Positions 23,510 to 31,156 of a stretch of DNA of 42,471 bases are shown here, piece after piece. A program made the translations under genes and the position numbers. The notes beneath the pieces were generated by a model. It did not search any database and was not told the origin of the DNA. It saw only the letters and a list, made by a program, of their open reading frames with translations. The stretch is from Kiritimatiellia bacterium (GTDB taxonomy: Bacteria > Verrucomicrobiota > Kiritimatiellia > CAIQIC01 > Lenti-01): contig JAQUJC010000024.1 of the NCBI GenBank assembly GCA_028681135.1, positions 1 through 42,471 of the forward strand, in the 5' to 3' direction. How positions within the stretch are numbered: the first letter of the stretch is position 1; each line of letters begins with the position of its first letter.

Positions 23510-25248
23510 GGTTCTCCCGCCAGTACGCGCTGGTAATACAGTTGTTCGCTTTCCCCCACCGGGCCCAGATCGAGATAGCGGATGACCGGCTCGGCAATCT
23601 CCCGAAAAACCGGCGCGGCGGTCTGCCCCCCCGTGCGGATCGGCTGGGGATTGTCGAGCACTACGATGATCGCGACTTCCGGGCGTTCCACGGGCAGCAT
23701 CCCCACAAATGATGAAATATTGGCATGGCGGATATAGCGACCGTTGGCATCTATTTTTTCGGCGGTCCCCGTCTTGCCTGCGACGGTATAGCCCGGCACA
23801 GCCGCCTTTCTGCCGGTTCCGTCGGGGCCGGTCACTTCCGAGAGCATCTGGCGCATTAGCGCGGCGGTGCGTTCCGTGATGGGCCGCGCGAGGGCTTCGG
23901 GCTGGGTTTCCTGCAGCACGTTGCCGTCTTTATCCACCACCCTCTGGACCAGATAGGGGCGCATCCGAAAGCCATCGTTGCCAATGCAACTCATGATGCC
24001 GAGCATCTGCAGGGCCGTTACCGCCACGCTGTGTCCCATGGCAATGCGGGTGATGTCGATTGTGTGCCAGCGATTCACTGGATTGAGGATGCCGCCTTCC
24101 TCCCCTGGCACACCGATGCCGGTGCGGCGGCCCAGGCCATAGTCCTTCAAGTAGCGGTACAACTGCGGTTCGCCCAGCATCACCGCGATTTTGGCGGCGC
24201 CGATGTTGCTGGATTTGCGCAGGATGCCGGTCACATCCAGCGTGTCATAGGCATGATAATCGCGCAGGGGGCGCCCGCCGTAATGCCAGAGGCCCTTTTC
24301 GCAGTCGAACAGATCGTTGGTCGCGACGACCCCTTCATTGATGGCGGCGGCGACCACGCCGATTTTAAAGGCGGAGCCCGGCTCATAATTATAGCTGACG
24401 GCGCGATTCATACGGTCCTGCGCCTCGAACGTATTGAAGGTATTGGGATCGTAGGCAGGGCGCGAGGCCATCGCTAAAATGGCGCCTGTGCGCACTTCCT
24501 GCACAATGGCCCACGCGGCCTCGGGATGGAAATTGGTCATTGCTGCTTCCAGCGCCCGCTCGGTGAAATATTGGACATTCTGATCGAGGGTCAGATGGAC
24601 ATTGGCCCCTTCCCTGGGGGCCACCTGCAGCTTGCGCCGGGTATAGATTTCATGGCGCTGGCCATCTTTTTCGCTCACGCGCATCCCCGCGCGACCTTTG
24701 AGGCGGCTGTTCCAACTCTGTTCAATGCCACCGCTGCCGACATCTTCAAAGTTCACAAATCCGATCACATGGCAGGCCAGTTCGTTTTGCGGATAGTGCC
24801 GGGTGCTGACCGGTTCAAACCAAACCCCCGGCAGATGGAGTCGCTCCACCTGCTCCACCACATCGTCTTTAACTTTGCGCTCGATGACTTCGTACTTGCG
24901 CCAGGGGCGGTTCACCCGTCCCATGACCTGCTCATAGGGCCGCCCCAGCACGGCGGCCAGGCGGGCGCTGACGGCCTGGGCCGCCCGGTTGGTGGCAATG
25001 ACATCCGGGGACACCACGACATTCTGCAGGACCAGGTCCAACGCCAGCAGGTTCCCGTTACGGTCTAAAATTCGTCCACGGCCCACGCGGATGTCCTGCT
25101 GAAAGCTGCGCGTAGTGCGGATACGCTCGTGCAATGCCGAGTTGTCGCCAAAATGAAGCTGTCCCAGCCGGACGACCAGGCCCCCCCACGCGGTCAGGAT
25201 GACAACCGAAACCAGCGCCACCCGCCACATGTAGCCACGCTCAATCAC
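23506..25248 (-). CDS. ftsI: Division transpeptidase FtsI (penicillin-binding protein 3 type)
   Basis: A 580-residue class B PBP that cross-links septal peptidoglycan. One N-terminal membrane helix (VALVSVVILTAWGGLVVRLG), a non-catalytic domain (RGRILDRNGNLLALDL), then the transpeptidase domain with SxxK as S292-A-F-K295, SSN at 346-348 and KTG in VAGKTGTAEK. The end of the protein shows DNPQPIRTGGQTAAPVFREI. No PASTA domain. The start is GTG at 25248, overlapping ftsL by 8 bases; ATG at 25230 is an alternative that would leave the membrane helix intact. Between ftsL and murE, as in most dcw clusters. Confidence 0.94.
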   Translation of the reverse strand: MIERGYMWRVALVSVVILTAWGGLVVRLGQLHFGDNSALHERIRTTRSFQQDIRVGRGRILDRNGNLLALDLVLQNVVVSPDVIATNRAAQAVSARLAAVLGRPYEQVMGRVNRPWRKYEVIERKVKDDVVEQVERLHLPGVWFEPVSTRHYPQNELACHVIGFVNFEDVGSGGIEQSWNSRLKGRAGMRVSEKDGQRHEIYTRRKLQVAPREGANVHLTLDQNVQYFTERALEAAMTNFHPEAAWAIVQEVRTGAILAMASRPAYDPNTFNTFEAQDRMNRAVSYNYEPGSAFKIGVVAAAINEGVVATNDLFDCEKGLWHYGGRPLRDYHAYDTLDVTGILRKSSNIGAAKIAVMLGEPQLYRYLKDYGLGRRTGIGVPGEEGGILNPVNRWHTIDITRIAMGHSVAVTALQMLGIMSCIGNDGFRMRPYLVQRVVDKDGNVLQETQPEALARPITERTAALMRQMLSEVTGPDGTGRKAAVPGYTVAGKTGTAEKIDANGRYIRHANISSFVGMLPVERPEVAIIVVLDNPQPIRTGGQTAAPVFREIAEPVIRYLDLGPVGESEQLYYQRVLAGEP

Positions 25249-25603
25249 GCCGTATCAAATCGCTCCGCAAGGCGTATTGCGCCGGTTGGTCACCGTTCCG
25301 CTCCACCAGGCGAATGATATGGCATTGCGCCGGCCAGGTCATGTCGATGCCGTGGCGGGCCAATAGCTGCTCCATATTTCGGATGGAACTGGCGATGCCC
25401 CAGTTGTGTTCTTCGTTCACCAACTGCTGGCGCTGCTCGTGCTGCTTCTTTTCCAACTGCGTGATGGTACGCCCAATGCGCTCACAGGTATTGCTTAGAT
25501 TCAGATAGACCATGCCCAGCGCCGCCAGCAGCGCCATGAACGGCACGCCCCAAAAAATGAAGCGATTGCCATCGTGACCCTTTTTTCGATTTCGTTTTGC
25601 CAT
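25241..25603 (-). CDS. ftsL: FtsL-like division protein
   Basis: A 120-residue bitopic protein. A basic cytoplasmic tail (MAKRNRKKGHDGNRF), one membrane helix (FWGVPFMALLAALGMVYLNL), then a periplasmic coiled coil (ITQLEKKQHEQRQQLVNEEH). FtsL proteins vary greatly in sequence; the call rests on size, topology and position between rsmH and ftsI, where ftsL nearly always lies. It begins 1 base after the rsmH stop. In the divisome FtsL links FtsB and FtsQ and activates FtsWI. Confidence 0.8.
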   Translation of the reverse strand: MAKRNRKKGHDGNRFIFWGVPFMALLAALGMVYLNLSNTCERIGRTITQLEKKQHEQRQQLVNEEHNWGIASSIRNMEQLLARHGIDMTWPAQCHIIRLVERNGDQPAQYALRSDLIRRD

Positions 25604-25604
25604 T

Positions 25605-26534
25605 TCACGCCATCCTTTCCAATACCCGCAGTTTCGCGGTTCGCGAACGCGGATTGCGTTGTACTTCCTCTGCCGTGGGCCTGATGGGTTTACGTCCCAC
25701 TCGGCGCGCCCGCGGCACGGTGCCGCTCCAGCGCGCCCCGCCTTTGGCCAGCGATTCCATGCGGCCCTCATGGGCCACCATGAACTGCTTGACCCGTCGG
25801 TCTTCCAAACTGTGAAAGCTGACGACGGCCAGCCGCCCACCGGGCGCCAACAAATTCAGGGCGATTGGCAACGCCTGCTCCAAGGCCTCCAACTCGCCGT
25901 TCACGGCAATCCGCAGAGCCTGGAAGGTCTGCGTGGCCGGATGAATCCGTCCCCGTCGCCCGCCCTTGGCCCGCTCGACCAACGCCGCCAATTGCGCGGT
26001 GGTCTCCAGCGGTTCGCCGCACGCCAACGCCGCGGCCACCGCCCTGGCAATCCGGCGGGCCATCGGCTCCTCGCCATATTCCCGCAGCACCCGCGCCAGC
26101 TCTTCCTGCGTCAATTGCTTCAGCAATTGCGCGGCCGTCAGAGACTGGCGGTCATCCATGCGCATATCCAGCGGGGCCTCGCCGCGAAAACTGAATCCGC
26201 GCTGCACCTCGTCCACTTGCATAGAGGAAATGCCTAAATCCATCACAATGCCTCGACACTGACGCACGCCATGCCGGGCGGCCACCTCAGCCATGTCCGT
26301 AAAGTTCGCGCGTTCCAGCACGGCCCGCTTGCCAAACGGCGCCAACGCATCCTGGGCCAAGCCCACTGCCCGTCCATCGCGATCAATCGCCAGCAAGCGC
26401 GCGTCCAAACCGGCCGCCGCCAGCAGCGCGACGGCATAGCCCCCCGCCCCCACCGTGGCATCCAGATACCAGCCACCGGGTTCCGTCACCACGCGGGCCA
26501 CGGTTTCCTCCAGCAACACTGGCACATGGAGCAT
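25605..26534 (-). CDS. rsmH: 16S rRNA (cytosine-1402-N4)-methyltransferase
   Basis: A 309-residue enzyme (formerly MraW) that methylates C1402 in the ribosomal P site. Motifs: HVPVLLEETV at the start, YLDATVGAGGYAVALL (SAM loop), LLAIDRDGRAVGLA, MDLGISSMQVDEVQRGFSFRGEAPLDMRM (split here only by reading), HPATQTFQALRIAVNGELEA-like, and VVSFHSLEDRRVKQF. Full family length. It is 17 bases after the unknown gene and 1 base before ftsL in the dcw operon. Confidence 0.95.
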   Translation of the reverse strand: MLHVPVLLEETVARVVTEPGGWYLDATVGAGGYAVALLAAAGLDARLLAIDRDGRAVGLAQDALAPFGKRAVLERANFTDMAEVAARHGVRQCRGIVMDLGISSMQVDEVQRGFSFRGEAPLDMRMDDRQSLTAAQLLKQLTQEELARVLREYGEEPMARRIARAVAAALACGEPLETTAQLAALVERAKGGRRGRIHPATQTFQALRIAVNGELEALEQALPIALNLLAPGGRLAVVSFHSLEDRRVKQFMVAHEGRMESLAKGGARWSGTVPRARRVGRKPIRPTAEEVQRNPRSRTAKLRVLERMA

Positions 26535-26551
26535 GGATCACCTCATACCCT

Positions 26552-27190
26552 TTAGACAAACCACACACAACCGCGCTGCGATCGCTTGGATCGGGTATTC
26601 ACACGCAACCGCCCGTTCGTCTCTTCGGTGACGCCGGCCTCCCCTTCAAACAACTGATAACGCGGCAGGAGGGCGCGTTGGGGAACGGAGAACCAACGCG
26701 ATTCCTCCCTGCCGCTCGAAAGCGATTGACTCATCATCAGATGGCGGGCCACGTCCCCCTGGGACCGGCTCGCCGCCTTGGACACGACCGCGACCCGGGT
26801 CGCGGGTTGGGAGCGGGTCGTGGACACGATCCGGGTGCTCTGGCGGGACCGCGACTGGACCGACACCACGGTGCGCGGTGCCGAGCGTACGGCAGCGGAT
26901 GGCGCGACCGACACGGGCGTCTCCTGGGGCCGCGCCTCGTGGGGGCGAACAGCCTCGTAGGCGACCTCCCCAGTTTCATCAAACAGTTCGGTTTGGCGGC
27001 CAAACACCACCGGCGCGACATCGTCCTCGCGCGGCGAGGGCTCGCGGTCCCACCAGTTTTCGTCGTCCCGCTCCCGCCGGGCTGCCGGGCCAATGCCCAG
27101 GAAAAACGCGCCCAGGAAGCTTAGAATCCGATATACTGTGCCGCTTCCGCGAACTTCGATTGATCCAGTTGCGAAGTTTGCTCGTTCCAT
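26552..27190 (-). CDS. Unknown protein between mraZ and rsmH
   Basis: A ~213-residue protein overlapping the 3' end of mraZ by 70 bases. After ~20 residues there is a short hydrophobic stretch (VYRILSFLGAFFLGIG), then a charged part (RRERDDENWWDREPSPREDD), and a long Ser/Thr/Arg/Val-rich, low-complexity region (SVQSRSRQSTRIVSTTRSQP). It ends in CVWFV. I chose the ATG at 27190 because GGAG lies 9 bases before it; 27205 is also possible. Without this gene the dcw operon would have a 586-base hole. I know no family match. A disordered, membrane-tethered division accessory protein is a guess from composition and place. Confidence 0.62.
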   Translation of the reverse strand: MERANFATGSIEVRGSGTVYRILSFLGAFFLGIGPAARRERDDENWWDREPSPREDDVAPVVFGRQTELFDETGEVAYEAVRPHEARPQETPVSVAPSAAVRSAPRTVVSVQSRSRQSTRIVSTTRSQPATRVAVVSKAASRSQGDVARHLMMSQSLSSGREESRWFSVPQRALLPRYQLFEGEAGVTEETNGRLRVNTRSKRSQRGCVWFV

Positions 27191-27600
27191 GATTCCGGAC
27201 TCCATAATTCAAAACGACTGCCAATACCCACCAGCACCATCTGGTTCATAATGCCCGCATAGTCCAACAACTCATCCTTAACGCGAATGCGCCCCTGCGA
27301 ATCCAGGACCGCCCGATCTGCACGCGAAAAGAAGTCGCGCAGAAATTTCTGGGCCTGGACGTTGGCCACAGAGGCCGAGCGCACCTTGTGCAGGCGCTGC
27401 GCCATCTCGCGCGCGGTGTAGACGTAGAGGCATGTCTCGTTCACCCCCGGCAGCACAAATAGCACCGGTTCGATCGCCGCTTCACGCCAGTCCGCGGGGA
27501 TCGTCACCCGCTTCTTGCTGTCCAACGAATGTGTATAACGGCCAACAAATGCACCCGCATTCAGTAGCTCATCTATTTCTGTTGTGACACGACGCTCCAT
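27121..27600 (-). CDS. mraZ: MraZ transcriptional regulator
   Basis: A 159-residue protein of two SpoVT/AbrB-like repeats: FVGRYTHSLDSKKRVTIPAD and FFSRADRAVLDSQGRIRVKD. Each holds the conserved D-x-K/Q-G/K-R core that contacts DNA. MraZ represses its own dcw operon, binding TGGG repeats in the promoter, which are present at 27617-27640. GAGG precedes the ATG by about 9 bases. It is the first gene of the cluster, divergent from hypA. Confidence 0.95.
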   Translation of the reverse strand: MERRVTTEIDELLNAGAFVGRYTHSLDSKKRVTIPADWREAAIEPVLFVLPGVNETCLYVYTAREMAQRLHKVRSASVANVQAQKFLRDFFSRADRAVLDSQGRIRVKDELLDYAGIMNQMVLVGIGSRFELWSPESWNEQTSQLDQSKFAEAAQYIGF

Positions 27601-27616
27601 TTACCCTACCTCATGG

Positions 27617-27651
27617 ACCACTTTATCCCACTTTGACCCACCTTTCGTCAA
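27617..27651 (-). promoter_or_regulatory. mraZ promoter with MraZ boxes
   Basis: On the minus strand TTGACG (27646-27651) and GATAAA (27622-27627) are 18 bases apart, a good sigma-70-type pair. Between and over them lie three TGG(G/T) words at exact 10-base spacing (27637-27640, 27627-27630, 27617-27620), the known MraZ operator pattern. Bound MraZ would block RNA polymerase, giving autorepression of the dcw operon. Confidence 0.82.
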
Positions 27652-27736
27652 CATAAAAAAGGCCTTTTTCTTAACTTTTTATATCTCACTATTTTGCAAG
27701 GGATTAAGCGTATTGAACTCGGCTGCCCCCCAGCCC

Positions 27737-27767
27737 CCATCCACAAGTTGTTCACAGGTCTTCCACA
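27737..27767 (+). promoter_or_regulatory. Three DnaA-box-like words at 11-base period
   Basis: CCATCCACA, TTGTTCACA and TCTTCCACA begin at 27737, 27748 and 27759. Each differs from the DnaA box TTATCCACA at two positions, and all have the same orientation. An AT-rich stretch with TTAACTTTTTATAT lies at about 27655-27705. They sit in the divergent mraZ/hypA gap. DnaA control of the dcw operon is possible; a replication origin is unlikely. Confidence 0.3.
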
Positions 27768-27850
27768 AGACAGTGCCATTCCCCCGCATCGAGGACGGAA
27801 AAATGCCCAAAAGTGTGTCGCAACGTTCTCGTTATGGTATAGTCCCCCCC

Positions 27851-28192
27851 ATGCATGAATTGAGCCTCATGAACAACCTGCTGGATCACGCCCTGGCCGC
27901 GGCGGGCGGCGAACGCATCTGCGCCCTGCACGTTCGGGTCGGCCCCCTCTCCGGTGTGGTCATCGAGTCTTTGCGCTTTGCGTTCGACGCACTGACCCCG
28001 GGCACCCCCGCTGAAAATGCTCGATTCGATATTGAGGAAACGGCACCCACGTTTCGCTGCCCCCACTGCGGGGCGACCTATGAAACCCCTGTTGGAAACT
28101 ACCACTGCCCCGCCTGCGCCGCCACCGATGGCGAATTGACCGGCGGCTATGAACTAGAACTGATCTCAATCGAGGTACCTGACGATGTGTGA
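27851..28192 (+). CDS. hypA: Hydrogenase/urease nickel-delivery protein HypA
   Basis: A 113-residue nickel metallochaperone. It begins MHELSLMNNLL; His2 is the nickel ligand. A zinc site is formed by C70-P-H-C73 and C86-P-A-C89. HypA hands Ni to [NiFe]-hydrogenase large subunits with HypB. The start at 27851 is fixed by the required MHE N-terminus. It is preceded by seven C and has no ribosome site. The gene overlaps hypB by 8 bases. No hydrogenase or other hyp genes are in the window. Confidence 0.93.
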   Translation: MHELSLMNNLLDHALAAAGGERICALHVRVGPLSGVVIESLRFAFDALTPGTPAENARFDIEETAPTFRCPHCGATYETPVGNYHCPACAATDGELTGGYELELISIEVPDDV

Positions 28193-28904
28193 CTCCTGCG
28201 GCTGCGGCCATCCCCACGACCATTCCCATGACTCCCCGGCACATGACCATAGCCACGACCACCCGCCGACGGCGGTGCGCACCATCGAGGTCCAGAAATC
28301 CGCCCTCTCGCTGAATCAACGCCATGCCGACCAGAACCGGGGCTGGTTCCGCGCCAAAGGGCTCACGGTCTTCAACCTGCTCTCCTCCCCCGGCTCCGGC
28401 AAAACCTCCCTACTCGAACGCACCCTGCGCGACCTGCCCCATGCCGCCGCCATTGTCGGCGACCTGCAAACCGATAACGACGCCCAACGCCTGCGCGCGG
28501 TCGGTGCCCAAGCCCTCCAGATCACCACCGGCGCCACCTGCCACCTCGATGCCCACATGGTCCTGCATACGCTCGATCAACTCGCGACCGATGGTCTCCG
28601 CTACCTCTTCATCGAAAATGTCGGCAATCTCGTCTGCCCCGCCTCCTATGACCTTGGCGAAGACCGGCGCGTCGTCCTGATCTCCGTCACCGAAGGCGAA
28701 GACAAGCCGCTGAAGTACCCCGTCATGTTTCGCCGTGCCGATCTGGTGCTCTTGACTAAAAACGATCTCGCCGACGCAGTCGATTTTGATCGCGACGCCG
28801 CCCTCGCCAATATCCGCCAAACCGCCCCCCAGGCCCAGATTCTCGACATCTCCGCCAAAACCGGCGCAAACTTCGACGCCTGGCTGGAGTGGGTCAAGGC
28901 CTGA
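28185..28904 (+). CDS. hypB: Hydrogenase nickel-incorporation GTPase HypB
   Basis: A 239-residue GTPase that inserts nickel with HypA. The N-terminus has the high-affinity Ni motif C2-x-x-C5-G-C7 and a histidine-rich tail (residues 9-26: HDHSHDSPAHDHSHDH) for nickel storage or buffering. The G domain follows: LLSSPGSGKTSLLE (P-loop), VGDLQTDNDAQRLR (switch), ENVGNLVCPASYDLGE (metal site at the dimer face) and LTKNDLAD (guanine specificity). Both metal sites are intact. Translation is coupled to hypA. A C-rich stretch follows the stop. Confidence 0.95.
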   Translation: MCDSCGCGHPHDHSHDSPAHDHSHDHPPTAVRTIEVQKSALSLNQRHADQNRGWFRAKGLTVFNLLSSPGSGKTSLLERTLRDLPHAAAIVGDLQTDNDAQRLRAVGAQALQITTGATCHLDAHMVLHTLDQLATDGLRYLFIENVGNLVCPASYDLGEDRRVVLISVTEGEDKPLKYPVMFRRADLVLLTKNDLADAVDFDRDAALANIRQTAPQAQILDISAKTGANFDAWLEWVKA

Positions 28905-28925
28905 GTGCCCCCCTCCCCCTAGCAG

Positions 28926-29007
28926 CGAAATCGAGATGTTTCGACTTCGGCGCGGTGCGCCTCCACTCAACCTGACCCGCGCTTGCACACTATCGCAGAT
29001 GTGCCCC
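28926..29007 (+). repeat. Dispersed 82-bp repeat, copy B
   Basis: Ungapped match to 440-521 with about 8 differences. It ends just before the nitronate monooxygenase leader. Same orientation relative to the downstream enzyme gene as copy A. Confidence 0.85.
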
Positions 29008-29068
29008 TGTTCCCTTGGAGATGGAATATAGTTTTGGCCATTTGCTGCAACAAGAGTATGGTGCCGGG

Positions 29069-30496
29069 ATGAAATTTGAAATTCCGTTTCTGATCCAAGG
29101 GGGCATGGGTGCCGGTGTCTCCAACTGGCGCTTGTCCCAGGCGGTCTCGCGCCTGGGCCATTTGGGAGTGGTGGCGGGCACGGCCCTTGACCAGCTCCTG
29201 TCCCGGCGTCTGCAAGAAGGCGACACCGATGGTAGTATCCGCCGCGCGCTGGAACACTTCCCCTTCCCCAAAGTGGCCCAGCGCATTCTGGACCTGTATT
29301 TTATCCCCGGCGGCCGCGATCCGTCCACCCCCCCCAAGCCTGGGCGCATGCATACCGTCGAACACAATATCCCTGCTCAAGAGTTGTGCATGGCGGCCAA
29401 TTTCGTCGAAATCTTTCTCGCGCGCGAAGGCCATTCTGGACCGGTGGGTATCAATTTTCTCGAAAAGATTCAGATGCCGCATTTGCCATCGCTCTATGGT
29501 GCCATGCTCGCCGGCGTCGCAGTGATCATCGTCGGCGCGGGAATCCCCCTGGAATTTCCGGCGGCCATCGACGCCCTGGCCAACCACCAGCCCGCGACCT
29601 ACACGGTGCATATCAGCGGCCCCCGAGCGGCCGAGCCGGTGACCATGACGCTGGACCCCGCCCACTTCTTTGAAGCGGGCCAGACACGGCCCCCTCTGCC
29701 CAAGCCGGCCTTTTTGCCGATCATCTCGTCCGCCACCTTGGCGACGATGTTGGTTCGTCGGGTCCCGGATGGCCTGGCTGGATTCGTCGTCGAAGACCCG
29801 GTGGCCGGCGGCCACAATGCCCCCCCGCGCGGCCAGACTCAATTCACCGCCGATGGTCAACCCATTTATGGCCCGCGGGATGTGGTCAATCTGGACATCA
29901 TTCGTAAAATCGGTCTGCCGTTTTGGCTGGCCGGCGGGTATGGCTCGCCGGAAAAGGTGAAGGAAGCCCGCGACCTCGGCGCGGCTGGCGTGCAGGTGGG
30001 CACCGCCTTCGCCCTGTGTCAGGAATCCGGCCTCGCACCGGCGTTCCGCCACGCTCTGATTTCCAAGGCTCTGGCCGGCACAGCCCGGGTGTTCACCGAT
30101 GCCAAGGCATCCCCCACCGGATTCCCCTTCAAGGTGGGCGACATTGAAGGCACGCTCTCCGATGACGCGCTCTATCGCCAGCGGCAACGCATCTGTAACC
30201 TGGGATTTCTCCGGGAAGCGTACCGCCGCCCTGATGGCACCATCGGCTACCGCTGCGCGGCCGAACCCGAGGCCGCCTGGGTCGCCAAGGGCGGGGGCCC
30301 CGCTGCCACCACCGGGCGCAAGTGCCTCTGCAATGCCTTGGTTGCCAATATCGGGCTCCCCGGTCTGCAGCCCGATGGCTCGCCCGAGCTGGCCTTGGTG
30401 ACCATCGGTGACGATTTGGCTGGCGTGGGGCGTTTCTGTACCAACGGCCACCTCGACTACACCGCCGCCGATGTCGTCCGCATCTTGCTCGGGTAA
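29069..30496 (+). CDS. Nitronate monooxygenase-type FMN flavoprotein
   Basis: A 475-residue TIM-barrel flavoenzyme of the NPD/2-nitropropane dioxygenase family, which oxidises alkyl nitronates such as propionate-3-nitronate. Key parts: FLIQGGMGAGVSNWRLSQAV at the start, VGINFLEK, VAVIIVGAGIPLE, VEDPVAGGHNAP (the active-site GGH), WLAGGYGSPEKVKEA and AAGVQVGTAFALCQES (FMN phosphate loop). A ~120-residue C-terminal extension has several cysteines (ICNLGF, GYRCAAEPEAAW, KCLCNALVANIGLP, RFCTNGH) and may bind a metal; family subgroups with this tail exist. I chose the ATG at 29069 since the fold begins at once; an ATG at 29021 would add 16 residues. Enoyl-ACP reductase FabK is a related alternative. 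Confidence 0.85.
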   Translation: MKFEIPFLIQGGMGAGVSNWRLSQAVSRLGHLGVVAGTALDQLLSRRLQEGDTDGSIRRALEHFPFPKVAQRILDLYFIPGGRDPSTPPKPGRMHTVEHNIPAQELCMAANFVEIFLAREGHSGPVGINFLEKIQMPHLPSLYGAMLAGVAVIIVGAGIPLEFPAAIDALANHQPATYTVHISGPRAAEPVTMTLDPAHFFEAGQTRPPLPKPAFLPIISSATLATMLVRRVPDGLAGFVVEDPVAGGHNAPPRGQTQFTADGQPIYGPRDVVNLDIIRKIGLPFWLAGGYGSPEKVKEARDLGAAGVQVGTAFALCQESGLAPAFRHALISKALAGTARVFTDAKASPTGFPFKVGDIEGTLSDDALYRQRQRICNLGFLREAYRRPDGTIGYRCAAEPEAAWVAKGGGPAATTGRKCLCNALVANIGLPGLQPDGSPELALVTIGDDLAGVGRFCTNGHLDYTAADVVRILLG

Positions 30497-30512
30497 ACCC
30501 GCCCCACTCACG

Positions 30513-30522
30513 CCCCCCCCCC
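30513..30522 (+). promoter_or_regulatory. C10 tract after the nitronate monooxygenase stop
   Basis: Ten C lie 16 bases past the stop codon in a C-rich, G-poor stretch. No hairpin-T terminator is present before the next gene's leader. A Rho-dependent end is possible. Confidence 0.3.
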
Positions 30523-30605
30523 TCTGCGTCCCGGCGGCCATCAGGACGTCCTGCCAAACGCGTCGGCCCCTCCTGCCCCCCCTCCGGAATCTAATCAAAT
30601 TATCA

Positions 30606-30772
30606 GTTGCACTATTTTCGCCACATGGTAGTGTCGGACCCGCTTAGTGAGAGAAGTTAGCTTGAGTTGGCAGGTCGTCCATCTTCCGCAATGTCGGACC
30701 AGGGGGACATCTTCACCCGAACGAGTCGGGGCAGTCATGAGAACGATCCCCCGGAGCAGAAAGAAAGAAATC
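30606..30772 (+). promoter_or_regulatory. Possible promoter and long leader of the RRM gene
   Basis: TTGCAC (30606-30611) and TAGTGT (30628-30633) are 16 bases apart and may be a promoter. That leaves a leader of about 135 bases. The word TGTCGGACC occurs twice in it (30632-30640, 30692-30700). Long leaders are usual for RNA-binding and cold-shock genes and may give autoregulation. Confidence 0.35.
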
Positions 30773-31099
30773 ATGGCTACGAAACTGTATATTGGAAACC
30801 TGTCGTTTGACACCACCGAAAGCGAACTGCGCGAAATTTTCGCCGCGTTTGGCGATGTGGCCAGTTGCAACGTCATCACGGACCGTGACACCGGCCGCCC
30901 TCGCGGGTTCGCCTTTGTCGAATTGGTCTCGGCTGACGCCGCGAACAAGGCTATTGCCGAATTGAACGGCAAGGAAGTCGGCGGACGCGCGCTCGTCGTC
31001 AACGAAGCCCGTCCCCGCGAAGACCGCCCCCGTGGCGGTGGCGGTTTTGGCGGCGGCAATGGCGGCGGATACGGCGGCGGACGTCGCAACCGCTACTAA
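30773..31099 (+). CDS. RRM RNA-binding protein with glycine-rich tail
   Basis: A 108-residue protein: one RNA-recognition motif (residues 1-80) and a glycine/arginine tail. RNP2 is KLYIGNL and RNP1 is RGFAFVEL; the aromatic residues that stack on bases are present. The tail reads GGGGFGGGNGGGYGGGRRN. Such proteins, found in cyanobacteria and PVC bacteria, bind RNA and often respond to cold. The ATG at 30773 is set by the MATKLYIGNLSF family start; GGAG stands 17 bases upstream and an AAAGAAA stretch nearer. A strong terminator follows. Confidence 0.93.
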   Translation: MATKLYIGNLSFDTTESELREIFAAFGDVASCNVITDRDTGRPRGFAFVELVSADAANKAIAELNGKEVGGRALVVNEARPREDRPRGGGGFGGGNGGGYGGGRRNRY

Positions 31100-31125
31100 A
31101 ATTGCCCCAAGCCTTTGGGCTTGCC

Positions 31126-31156
31126 AGCGCCGCGGAAGATTCCGCGGCGCTTTTTT
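31126..31156 (+). terminator. Intrinsic terminator of the RRM gene
   Basis: AGCGCCGCGGA, loop AGAT, TCCGCGGCGCT, then six T. The 11-bp stem is perfect. A smaller hairpin CAAGCC-TTTG-GGCTTG precedes it at 31109-31124. Confidence 0.95.

Noticed and set aside
27650-27770. Replication origin
   Set aside because: The three DnaA-like words are all imperfect, there is no dnaA, dnaN or gidA nearby, and the gap is short; kept only as a weak regulatory idea.
28967-30598. 543-codon minus-strand frame opposite the nitronate monooxygenase gene
   Set aside because: The plus strand holds an intact flavoprotein; the opposite frame has no recognisable sequence and is explained by codon bias.
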